Notes under the pieces: generated by a model
Databases searched by the model: none
Told to the model about the DNA's origin: nothing
Seen by the model: the letters and a program-made list of their open reading frames with translations, nothing else
Program-made: the position numbers and the translations under genes
Source: Amycolatopsis sp. WAC 01376
GTDB lineage: Bacteria > Actinomycetota > Actinomycetes > Mycobacteriales > Pseudonocardiaceae
Direction: 5' to 3'
Assembly: GCF_003947415.1 (NCBI RefSeq)
Contig: NZ_QHKL01000001.1
Coordinates: 1,364,001 to 1,428,000 of the forward strand
DNA: 64,000 nucleotides
Part shown: positions 38,461-45,788 of the stretch, piece by piece
Layout of the letters: each line of letters opens with the position of its first letter
How positions within the stretch are numbered: the first letter of the stretch is position 1

Positions 38461-39626
38461 TGTGCCTCCAAAGGAAAACCGACTCGAATCCGCCAGTGCC
38501 GCCCGTCGTCGAGCGGTCCGCATTCCGCCTGGCCGCCGAACAGCGCGACCCGTTGCCGGATTCCGGCGAGGCCGCGTTTCGTCGACTCGGCCGGCGTGTT
38601 CGGGCGGCCCATCTCGTTCGTGATCGTGAGGACGACCTCCGTCTGCCGGTAGGCGAGGTCGATCTCGACGATCCCGCCGCGACCGTGCCGGAGCGCGTTC
38701 GTCAGCGCCTCCTGCGCGATGCGGTACAACGCGACGTCCACCGAGCCCGGGAGTTCCCGCGACCCGCCGTGGGTGGTCAGCCGCGCGGGCAGCCCGGCGG
38801 TGCGGAGGTTGTCGAGCAGTTCGTCGAGGTTGTCCAACCCCGGCTGCCGCTGTGCGTCGGCGTTCTCCTTGCCGTGCAAGAGATCCAGCAGACGCCGCAG
38901 GTCGGCCATCGCGGCCCGGCTCGACGATTCGACGGCCGAGAGCGAACGCCGCACGGCGGGTTCTCCTTCTGGCAGCCCGAGCCGCGCGGCGCCGGCGTGC
39001 ACACCGATCGCGCTGACGTGGTGGGAGATCACGTCGTGCAGGTCGCGGGCGATCGTCGTGCGTTCTTCGGCGACGGCCCGGCCGACGGCCTCCGCTTCGT
39101 GCTGCTGCCGTTGTTCCTCCGCGCGCTGGAGATCGGCGATGTACGCGCGCCGCGCGGTCGTGTAGCGGCCGACCATCCACGGCAGCAGCCCGCTCACGCC
39201 GACGTCGATGACCAGCACCCGCCAGTCCCGATCGCCCCGGTCGACCGGGATGAGGTTGCAGGCGACGAGACCGGCGAGCATCGCGGCGAGTGCGGCCAGC
39301 GCGGGTTTGGTCGCGAGCCAGGCGCCCGCGCGGTAGCCCGCGATCAGCACGCCCGCGTTCGTGGCCTGCAGGTAGTGGTCGTACGGGTACAGCATCAGCG
39401 GCGCGGCGACGAGCAGGACGGCGTGCGCGCCGGAAACCCAGCCGGAGTACCGCGAAGGCCCGGCGAGCGCGGCGTTGGCGAGGATTCCGCCCACCAGCGG
39501 CACCCACACCTGCCAGCCGAGCGAGAGCGGCGGTCCGCCGATGAGATACAGCCCGGCGTCGGCGACCAGACAGACGGCCGCGACCGCGTACGCCTGTCTC
39601 GCCAGCGAACCACTGATGTCCCGCAC
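38457..39626 (-). CDS. Two-component sensor histidine kinase (NarL-type, HisKA_3)
   Basis: A 389-residue membrane kinase. Four to five hydrophobic helices fill residues 10-160 with almost no extracellular loop, so it probably senses a signal in the membrane. The HisKA_3 phospho-acceptor is in ARDLHDVISHHVSAIGVHAG near residue 200. The ATPase domain has DVALYRIAQEALTNALRHG (N box) and GLAGIRQRVALFGG (G box). It is paired with the downstream response regulator and diverges from the P-loop kinase gene at 39679. Confidence 0.92.
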   Translation of the reverse strand: MRDISGSLARQAYAVAAVCLVADAGLYLIGGPPLSLGWQVWVPLVGGILANAALAGPSRYSGWVSGAHAVLLVAAPLMLYPYDHYLQATNAGVLIAGYRAGAWLATKPALAALAAMLAGLVACNLIPVDRGDRDWRVLVIDVGVSGLLPWMVGRYTTARRAYIADLQRAEEQRQQHEAEAVGRAVAEERTTIARDLHDVISHHVSAIGVHAGAARLGLPEGEPAVRRSLSAVESSSRAAMADLRRLLDLLHGKENADAQRQPGLDNLDELLDNLRTAGLPARLTTHGGSRELPGSVDVALYRIAQEALTNALRHGRGGIVEIDLAYRQTEVVLTITNEMGRPNTPAESTKRGLAGIRQRVALFGGQAECGPLDDGRHWRIRVGFPLEAQ

Positions 39627-39678
39627 GCGCCCAACTCTGCCCTATTTCGCTGGACAGGGGTTCCTAAGATCGAAAGCC

Positions 39679-40752
39679 ATGGGGACCACGAAGACGCCCG
39701 TGCTCTGGACGACCGGGGCGCCGGCAGCCGGGAAATCCACCACCGCCTGGGGTTTGTACACGCGCATCGTGGAAGCGGGCGGCAACGTCGCGTACGTCGA
39801 CATCGACCAGTTCGGGCTGATCGGCCCGCCTCCGGGCGGTGGCGAAGCCGCACATGCGATCAAGGCGGCCAATCTGCTGCGGGTGCTGGAGATCCTGCGC
39901 TCCCGGGGTGCCAGGCAGCTCGTCGTGTCCGGGATCGTGGACCCCGAAAACGGTGTCGAGCCGCATTTCGAGGGCGGCGGCTTCGACCTCACCCTCATTC
40001 GGCTGACGTGTGATCGCGACGAACTCCGGAGCCGGTTCCTCGGCCGTGGTTCACCCGCCGCCGCGCTGCCCGACCTTTACGCGGTGGCGGACGCCTACGA
40101 CCGCACCGGTTTCGGCGAGGCGATGGACACGACCGGGCAGCGGCACGAGGAGACCGTGGAGGCGCTGTTCCCGCGATGCGTCGTGGGCGACGGACCGGTC
40201 CGGGCGCCGGATGTCGTGGAGCCACTGCCCGGTCCGGTGACCGTGGTGACCGGCCCGACGGCGGTCGGCAAATCGACGGCCGCCTTCTGCGCGCTTCGGG
40301 ACCTCTGGGCGCGCGAAATTCCTGTCGCCTACGTCGATCTAGCGCAACTCGGGTTCGCGAACCCCGGGCCGGATCCGGCACTGGAGGCGGCGAATCTCGC
40401 GGCCGTCTGGCGCGGCTACCGCGAAGCCGGAGCGAAGCGGCTGATCGTCGTCGCCAGGGAATTCCTTCCGGAGCACCGGCGGGTCTTCGAGGAAGTCGCC
40501 GTCGTCCACCTCGACGCGGACGCCCCGACGCTCACCGAACGCGTCGGGCGCCGCGCCGAGGGCGAAAGCGCACTACTGGCGGGTGACGAACTACGCGGCG
40601 TGCCGCCAGTTGTACGGGACCGGGTGGCCGCCCGCGCGATCACCGAGGCGGCCCGGATGCGGCAGGCCCGCACCGACCGCGTCGTCCTGGACACCACCGG
40701 GCAGGAGCCCGCCGAGACGGCCGCCGCGCTGCTCGCCGTCGTGGCTCAGTAG
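39679..40752 (+). CDS. Tandem P-loop kinase-like protein (two Walker A modules)
   Basis: A 357-residue soluble protein made of two similar halves. The first half has TTGAPAAGKSTTAWGLY near residue 11 and then VAYVDIDQFGLIGPP. The second repeats it as VTGPTAVGKSTAAFC near 196 and VAYVDLAQLGFANPG. Each half is an AAA/nucleoside-kinase type P-loop. The shared VAYVDxxQxG segment shows internal duplication. The likely activity is phosphorylation of a small molecule such as a nucleoside, adenylylsulfate-like compound or antibiotic, but no substrate can be named. ATG 39679 is chosen over a 68-codon extension. Confidence 0.75.
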   Translation: MGTTKTPVLWTTGAPAAGKSTTAWGLYTRIVEAGGNVAYVDIDQFGLIGPPPGGGEAAHAIKAANLLRVLEILRSRGARQLVVSGIVDPENGVEPHFEGGGFDLTLIRLTCDRDELRSRFLGRGSPAAALPDLYAVADAYDRTGFGEAMDTTGQRHEETVEALFPRCVVGDGPVRAPDVVEPLPGPVTVVTGPTAVGKSTAAFCALRDLWAREIPVAYVDLAQLGFANPGPDPALEAANLAAVWRGYREAGAKRLIVVAREFLPEHRRVFEEVAVVHLDADAPTLTERVGRRAEGESALLAGDELRGVPPVVRDRVAARAITEAARMRQARTDRVVLDTTGQEPAETAAALLAVVAQ

Positions 40753-41324
40753 CGACCCTGTTGGCCCGGACCCTGTTGACCCTGACCGGGCGGCCCGCCG
40801 CGCTGGTTCTGCCCCGGTTTGCCGATGGTCGTCGCCGTCGCGGTGTCGCCGGTGACCCTGGCGTTCACCATCACCGTCTCGCCGGTCTTGGGATCGCCCG
40901 TCTTCCGCGTCGACGCGTCGATCGTGTAGACCTGCTTGTAGCCGTCCTTGCTGGTCAGGCTGATGGACGTCGCGCTGATCTCGGTGATCTCGCCGGTCTG
41001 CGTTCGTTCGGTGCGGTAGCCGCCCTTGCCGTCGGAGACGACGAAGTCGCCGTGCAGCGTGTCGCGCGGCATACCCCCGCCAGGGCCGACGAGCACCCGG
41101 CCGCCGCCGGGGCCGCCCATCATCCCGCTCTGTTCGGCGCCGTTCGCGGCGGTTCCGGCCCAGATCGCGGCCCCGCCGCCGGCGGCGATCACCACCGCGA
41201 CCCCGGCCGCGATCGCGGTCTTGCGGCCCGACCAGGTCTTCTTCGGTTCACCCGCCGGGGCAGGCGCACCCCAGGTGGCGGTCTCGTCCGCCGGGGGTTC
41301 GGCGGGTTTGGTCGGTTCGGTCAT
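40746..41324 (-). CDS. Membrane-anchored protein with DUF5666-like extracellular domain
   Basis: A 192-residue protein. A Pro/Ala-rich cytoplasmic N-terminus (1-35) precedes one transmembrane helix (TAIAAGVAVVIAAGGGAAIW). A Gly-rich stretch (MMGGPGGGRVLVGPGGG) follows, then a small beta domain (TGEITEISATSISLTSKDG, VYTIDASTR, MVNARVTGDTATATTIGK) of the DUF5666/OB type, and a Gly/Gln/Pro-rich tail. It is divergent from an OmpR-type two-component operon, and the shared gap holds two sets of 11-bp-spaced CACAG repeats, so it is a probable regulon member. Its 3' end overlaps the convergent kinase-like gene by 7 bp. Confidence 0.8.
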   Translation of the reverse strand: MTEPTKPAEPPADETATWGAPAPAGEPKKTWSGRKTAIAAGVAVVIAAGGGAAIWAGTAANGAEQSGMMGGPGGGRVLVGPGGGMPRDTLHGDFVVSDGKGGYRTERTQTGEITEISATSISLTSKDGYKQVYTIDASTRKTGDPKTGETVMVNARVTGDTATATTIGKPGQNQRGGPPGQGQQGPGQQGRY

Positions 41325-41370
41325 CTGGTCGCCTCCGTGTGGTCGGTTGCGGCCATGGTCGGCGCCGTCG

Positions 41371-41461
41371 CTGTGCGGAAGCTGTGCCGTCGGTGGGCAC
41401 GCGCTGTGTTTCGCTCCCCGGCAGGGTGATCGTTCACAGGAAACGCACAGGCGGGACACAG
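41371..41461. promoter_or_regulatory. Two divergent arrays of 11-bp-spaced CACAG repeats
   Basis: CACAG starts at 41435, 41446 and 41457, exactly 11 bp apart, ahead of the response regulator start at 41495. On the opposite strand the same pentamer (read as CTGTG) lies at 41371, 41382 and 41404, again on an 11-bp grid with one degenerate position. Direct repeats with one helical-turn spacing are typical of OmpR/PhoB-family binding sites. Confidence 0.65.
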
Positions 41462-41494
41462 AGAAGCCTCATCGGGGCCGCCCAGGATGGCAGC

Positions 41495-42244
41495 ATGACC
41501 AGTGTGAACGTCCCTTCGCCCGGTTCCGGCAAGGCGGGCCTGCGCCGTGCCGACGGCAGCCCCGTGCGGGTGCTGGTCGTCGACGACGAGGCGACCCTGT
41601 CCGAGCTCGTGTCGATGGCGCTGCGCATGGAGGGCTGGGACATCCGCACCGCCGCCGACGGTATCGAGGCGGTCCGCGTCGCCAGGGAATTCCGGCCGGA
41701 CGCGGTGGTGCTGGACGTCATGCTGCCGGATATGAGCGGCCTGGACGTGTTGCGGCGCCTGCGTTCCGAGGTGCCGAACCTGCCGGTGCTGTTCCTGACC
41801 GCGAAGGACGCGGTGGAGGACCGGATCGCCGGGCTCACCGCGGGCGGCGACGACTACGTCACCAAACCGTTCAGCCTGGAGGAGGTCGCGTTGCGGCTGC
41901 GCGCGCTGTTGCGGCGTGCGGGCGGGGTGGCCGGGCCGAGCGGTTCGACGCTGGTCGTCGGAGACCTGACGCTGGACGAGGACAGCCGCGAAGTGCACCG
42001 CGGCGGTGACTTGGTGCCGCTGACCGCGACCGAGTTCGAGCTGCTGCGTTACCTCATGCGGAATCCGAAGCGGGTGCTGTCGAAGGCGCAGATCCTCGAC
42101 CGGGTGTGGAGCTACGACTTCGGCGGCCAGGCCAACATCGTCGAGCTGTACATTTCCTACCTCCGCAAGAAGATCGACGCCGACAGGGAACCGATGATCC
42201 ACACGATGCGCGGCGCCGGGTATGTCCTCAAACCCGCGGGGTAG
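41495..42244 (+). CDS. OmpR/PhoB-family response regulator
   Basis: A 249-residue regulator. The receiver domain (about 22-140) has VLVVDDEATLSEL, the phospho-acceptor in AVVLDVMLPDMSG near residue 73 and YVTKPFSLEE with the conserved lysine. The C-terminal winged helix (about 155-248) includes LTATEFELLRYLMRNPKRVL and IVELYISYLRKKID. It resembles TrcR/MprA-type actinobacterial regulators. It is followed by its kinase with a 23-bp overlap and preceded by an 11-bp-spaced repeat array that suggests autoregulation. Confidence 0.93.
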   Translation: MTSVNVPSPGSGKAGLRRADGSPVRVLVVDDEATLSELVSMALRMEGWDIRTAADGIEAVRVAREFRPDAVVLDVMLPDMSGLDVLRRLRSEVPNLPVLFLTAKDAVEDRIAGLTAGGDDYVTKPFSLEEVALRLRALLRRAGGVAGPSGSTLVVGDLTLDEDSREVHRGGDLVPLTATEFELLRYLMRNPKRVLSKAQILDRVWSYDFGGQANIVELYISYLRKKIDADREPMIHTMRGAGYVLKPAG

Positions 42245-43703
42245 GCGGCCGTGGTCGCTGCGACGGCGGTTGATCGCGCAGGTCGCGGGGCTGCTCGCGC
42301 TCGTCTGCCTGGTGGTCGGCGTGGTGACCGAACTGGCGTTGCGCGACTTCCTGTTCGACCAGCTCGACGCCCGGCTCGCCGAGACGAGTGAACGCGCGAG
42401 CCGTCCGCCGCCACCGGGCCGTCCCGGCGGGGAAAGGGTTCCCGAGGGCCTGCGCGCGTACGGGCAGAGCACCGGTTCGTTGTTCGTGACCATCCTCCCG
42501 GACGGGCGCGTGATCGCGGCGGTGCTGCGGTCCAGCTACGACGCGAAGATCGCCGATCCGTTCCCCCACGACCCGATCGGCCAGGTCCAGCTGTCCGCCC
42601 TGCTGCGGTCGACGCCGACCGACAAGCCCACCGACGTGGACCTCGGGGCACTCGGGGAATACCGCGTGGTGGCCAAACCGGCGGCCAACGGCAGCGTCGC
42701 GATCACCGGACTGCCCACAAAGGACGTCACGGATACGTTGTGGAACCTCGGTTTCATCTTCGGCGGCGTGGCCATCGGCGGCATCCTCCTCGCGGGCGCG
42801 CTCGGTGCGGTGACCGTGCGGCGCACCATGAAACCCCTCGACCGGCTGGCCGCCACCGCGACCAGGGTCGCCGAACTCCCGTTGGACCGCGGCGAGGTCG
42901 CGCTGTTCGAGCGAGTGTCCGAAGTGGACACGGATCCGCGCACCGAGGTCGGCAAGGTCGGCTTCGCGCTCAACCGCATGCTCGGCCACATCGCGAGCGC
43001 CTTGTCCGCCCGTCAGGCCAGTGAGAGCCGGGTGCGCCGGTTCGTCGCGGACGCCAGCCACGAACTGCGGACCCCGCTCGCGGCCATCCGCGGCTACGCG
43101 GAACTCACCCGGCGGTCCGGCTCCGAGGTGCCGCCGGACATCGCGTTCGCGATGGGCAGGGTCGAGTCGGAATCGACACGGATGACCGGCCTTGTCGAGG
43201 ATCTGCTGCTGCTCGCGCGGCTCGACTCCGGCCGTCCGGTGGTGCACCAGCCGGTCGATCTGTCCCGGCTGGTCGCGGACGCCGTCGCCGACGCGCACGT
43301 CGCCGGGCCGGAGCACAAGTGGCTGCTGGAGGTGCCGCCGGAGCCGATCACCGTCCTCGGCGACGCGGATCAGCTGCACCAGGTGGTGATCAACCTGCTG
43401 GGCAACGCGCGCACGCACACCCCGGCGGGCACCGAGGTCACCACTTCGCTGTCCATAATGGACTCGACGGTGACACTGTCCATTGTCGACAGTGGTCCGG
43501 GTATCCCGCCGGCGATCCTCCCGGACGTCTTCGAACGCTTCGCCCGCGGCGACGATTCGAGGTCACGGGCGGCGGGCAGCACCGGACTCGGGCTGGCCAT
43601 CGTCGCGGCCGTCGTCGCCGCGCACGGCGGGCAGGTCGGGGTCGCCAGTCATCCGGGGCGGACGGAGTTCCGGGTCAGGCTCCGGGCGTCCAGTCACTGT
43701 TAG
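42222..43703 (+). CDS. Two-component sensor histidine kinase (OmpR-type)
   Basis: A 493-residue kinase. The first transmembrane helix is at about residues 18-40 (LIAQVAGLLALVCLVVGVV), an extracellular sensor domain spans about 45-165, and the second helix is near 175-197 (GFIFGGVAIGGILLAGALGA). A HAMP linker follows. The phospho-acceptor is in FVADASHELRTPLAAIRGYA near 275, and ATPase motifs include INLLGNARTHTPAG, VDSGPGIPP and GSTGLGLAIV. It overlaps the response regulator gene, so the pair is co-translated. Its 3' end overlaps the convergent dehydratase gene by 29 bp. Confidence 0.93.
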   Translation: MSSNPRGRRPWSLRRRLIAQVAGLLALVCLVVGVVTELALRDFLFDQLDARLAETSERASRPPPPGRPGGERVPEGLRAYGQSTGSLFVTILPDGRVIAAVLRSSYDAKIADPFPHDPIGQVQLSALLRSTPTDKPTDVDLGALGEYRVVAKPAANGSVAITGLPTKDVTDTLWNLGFIFGGVAIGGILLAGALGAVTVRRTMKPLDRLAATATRVAELPLDRGEVALFERVSEVDTDPRTEVGKVGFALNRMLGHIASALSARQASESRVRRFVADASHELRTPLAAIRGYAELTRRSGSEVPPDIAFAMGRVESESTRMTGLVEDLLLLARLDSGRPVVHQPVDLSRLVADAVADAHVAGPEHKWLLEVPPEPITVLGDADQLHQVVINLLGNARTHTPAGTEVTTSLSIMDSTVTLSIVDSGPGIPPAILPDVFERFARGDDSRSRAAGSTGLGLAIVAAVVAAHGGQVGVASHPGRTEFRVRLRASSHC

Positions 43704-44571
43704 CGCCGCACAGGATGACGCAGGGCAGCTCGCCCTCGGTCCGTCCGGCCAGCCACCCGGCGAACGGGACGGCCGCGGCCGGTTCGACGGCGAGGCGGAA
43801 CTCCTCCCAGAGCCGGTCCCGCGCGGCGAGCAGTTCCGCGTCGCTGACCAGTGCGGAGGTCACCCGCTCGCGGAGCACGGCGAACGGGACGCTGCCGATC
43901 CTGGTCGCGCCCAGCGCCGACGCCGCCACCGAGTCGATCTCCACGTCCACCGGCTCGCCCGCCGCCAGCGCGGCGTCGAGCGCACGGCACCGCTCCGGCT
44001 CGACGGCGTACGTCGGCAACCCGGCCAGCGACGTCCCCGCGACCAGCCCGCCACCGCCGACCGCGACCAAGAACGCGTCGACGTCCGGCGCGTCCTGGAC
44101 CACTTCGGCCGCCACAGTGCCCTGACCAGCGACGACGGTGGGATCGTCGTACGCGTGCAGATACCGCGTACCCGGCTCAGAGGCGGCTTCGAGCGCCTTC
44201 GCGGCGGCCTCGGCGTACGTCGCTCCGTGACGGATGAGCTTCGCGCCCGCGGCCTCGATCCTGGCCGTCTTCGCCTGCGGAGCCGACTCCGGCACGTACA
44301 CCGTCGCGGGCACATTCAGCAGCGAAGCCGCCGTCGCCACGCCCAGCCCGTGGTTGCCGCCGGACGCCGTCAGCACCCGCTCCGGCAACGGCCCGCTCAG
44401 CAGCGCGTTCACCGCGCCCCGCAGTTTGAACGACCCGCTCCGCTGCAGATGCTCCAGCTTGAGCACCAGCGGCCGCCCGTCGACCTCGGCGCGCAGCAGC
44501 GGCGTGTGTCGCACGAACGGGTGGACGGCTTCGGCGGCCTCGAGGACATCTACCCAGGTCGGAGTACTCAT
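43675..44571 (-). CDS. Threonine/serine dehydratase-like PLP enzyme
   Basis: A 298-residue fold-II PLP enzyme. The PLP lysine is in SGSFKLRGAVNA near residue 48. The phosphate-binding loop is VGGGGLVAGTSLAG near 168, and the asparagine loop is TASGGNHGLGVATAA near 70. It lacks the C-terminal ACT regulatory domain of biosynthetic IlvA and is short, so it is a catabolic-type dehydratase or serine racemase-like enzyme. Its start lies about 50 bp from the SRP RNA gene, and the two diverge. Confidence 0.87.
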   Translation of the reverse strand: MSTPTWVDVLEAAEAVHPFVRHTPLLRAEVDGRPLVLKLEHLQRSGSFKLRGAVNALLSGPLPERVLTASGGNHGLGVATAASLLNVPATVYVPESAPQAKTARIEAAGAKLIRHGATYAEAAAKALEAASEPGTRYLHAYDDPTVVAGQGTVAAEVVQDAPDVDAFLVAVGGGGLVAGTSLAGLPTYAVEPERCRALDAALAAGEPVDVEIDSVAASALGATRIGSVPFAVLRERVTSALVSDAELLAARDRLWEEFRLAVEPAAAVPFAGWLAGRTEGELPCVILCGANSDWTPGA

Positions 44572-44607
44572 ACCCCCCACTGTCCTCCATGCCTGGACGG
44601 GAGTGAC

Positions 44608-44613
44608 TACACT
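44608..44613 (+). promoter_or_regulatory. Candidate -10 element of the SRP RNA gene
   Basis: TACACT lies seven bases before the likely 5' end of the SRP RNA at about 44620. A clear -35 is not evident. Confidence 0.4.
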
Positions 44614-44619
44614 GGTCCT

Positions 44620-44707
44620 CGGATCCCGCGCGGCGTCCATCTTGTGAACCTCCCCAGGGCCGGAAGGCAGCAAGGATAAGCAAGCTCTGACGGGTGCGCG
44701 GGATCCC
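44620..44707 (+). ncRNA. ffs: Signal recognition particle RNA (4.5S, small type)
   Basis: The strongly conserved apical hairpin GGGCCGGAAGGCAGCAAGG, with its GGAA tetraloop, lies near 44657-44675. CCATCTTGTGAACCTCCCCA on the 5' side and GCTCTGACGGG on the 3' side form the rest of helix 8. The ends close as GGATCCCGCGC with GCGCGGGATCC. This is the small bacterial SRP RNA that binds Ffh. It lies upstream of dnaX, as in other actinobacteria. Exact ends are estimates. Confidence 0.93.
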
Positions 44708-44789
44708 CTTTCATTTCCGGGGTCCAGTCCCCGCCCCGAGGGTCAGGGCCTCGGCAAAGTCGCCTAACCGCTGTTCGGTTCTCGGTGGG

Positions 44790-44837
44790 GGTCGTGAGTG
44801 GTAATGAGCGTTAGAACGCTCATTACCACTCACGACC
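44790..44837. repeat. GTCGTGAGTGG palindrome, copy 2, in a convergent gap
   Basis: Arms 44790-44812 and 44815-44837 (GGTCGTGAGTGGTAATGAGC onward) are exact 23-nt complements with only two bases between. It lies between the SRP RNA gene and the convergent spermidine synthase-like gene. A half-element, GGGAAGGAGTCCTTCACGG, follows at about 44852, and an ACCCGAATC motif at about 44900. Confidence 0.8.
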
Positions 44838-44925
44838 TGACCTCAGGGGCAGGGAAGGAGTCCTTCACGGACCTGCGATCCCGACCCAAGACACCCGTGG
44901 CTCTGACCCGAATCACTCACGAGCC

Positions 44926-45759
44926 CTAGAAGATCCCGAAGACGTCCTTCGGCGGTACAGGCGACGGCAGGGCTTCCGCGTCGGTGACGGGTTTCGCTTT
45001 GCCTTGCAGGTCGCGGAGGTCTTCGCCCGCGACGCAGCGAGCCGGATAGGCGGACGACGCGGCCCGCCGGGTCATCTCGGTCACCGGCAGTTCGACGCGG
45101 GAAGCGGCGACGACGATGTTCCCGAACCGGCGGCCCCGCAGGACACCCGGCTCCGCGAGCAGCGCGAGGTGCGGGAACGACGTCGCCAGTGTCGCCAGGA
45201 ACCGGCGAAGGAACGGCAGGTTCGGACCGTCGGAGATGTTGGCCAGGTAGGTCCCGGCCGGCCGGAGGACGCGCGCGACCTCGTTCGTGAACTCGACGGT
45301 CGCGAGCCCGCCGGCCAGGATTCCGCGTTCGAAAGCGTCCACGATGACCAGGTCGGCCGAAGCGTCGTACCTGCCGGAGACGCCTTCGCGGCCGTCGCCG
45401 ACACGGACCTTCAGCCCCTTCAGGCCCAGTTGCTCGCGGATGAGCGCGACGAGCTCGCCGTCGGCGTCGAAGACCAGCTGCCGCGAGCGCGGCCGCGCGG
45501 CGGTGATGTAGCGGGGGAGCGTGCAGGCCGCCCCGCCGACATGCAGCACGTCGAGCGGTCCTTCGCCGAGGCAGTCGACGACGTCGGCGATCCGGCGGAT
45601 GTAGTCGAACTCGAGATCCGTGGGGTCGTCGAGGTTGACGTGCGACTGGGCGACCCCGTCGACCGTGATCATCCAGGCGTTGGCGCGGTCGGCGTCTTGG
45701 AGCAGCTCGGCCGTGCCGAAGCGGACCGGATACTTGCCGGGGGTCGGTGCCGGTCCCAC
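44926..45759 (-). CDS. Spermidine synthase-like SAM-dependent protein
   Basis: A 277-residue Rossmann protein of the spermidine synthase family. The SAM-type loop is VLHVGGAACTLPRYI near residue 70, the acidic end of the next strand is LVFDADGELVALI near 95, and LVIVDAFERG near 137 corresponds to the catalytic Asp region. Actinobacteria carry several such proteins that are not polyamine synthases, so the reaction is uncertain. It is divergent from dnaX, with only 29 bp between the two starts. Confidence 0.8.
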   Translation of the reverse strand: MGPAPTPGKYPVRFGTAELLQDADRANAWMITVDGVAQSHVNLDDPTDLEFDYIRRIADVVDCLGEGPLDVLHVGGAACTLPRYITAARPRSRQLVFDADGELVALIREQLGLKGLKVRVGDGREGVSGRYDASADLVIVDAFERGILAGGLATVEFTNEVARVLRPAGTYLANISDGPNLPFLRRFLATLATSFPHLALLAEPGVLRGRRFGNIVVAASRVELPVTEMTRRAASSAYPARCVAGEDLRDLQGKAKPVTDAEALPSPVPPKDVFGIF

Positions 45760-45788
45760 CTGTCGTGCCCTCCCGGTAGTCTCGCCGC

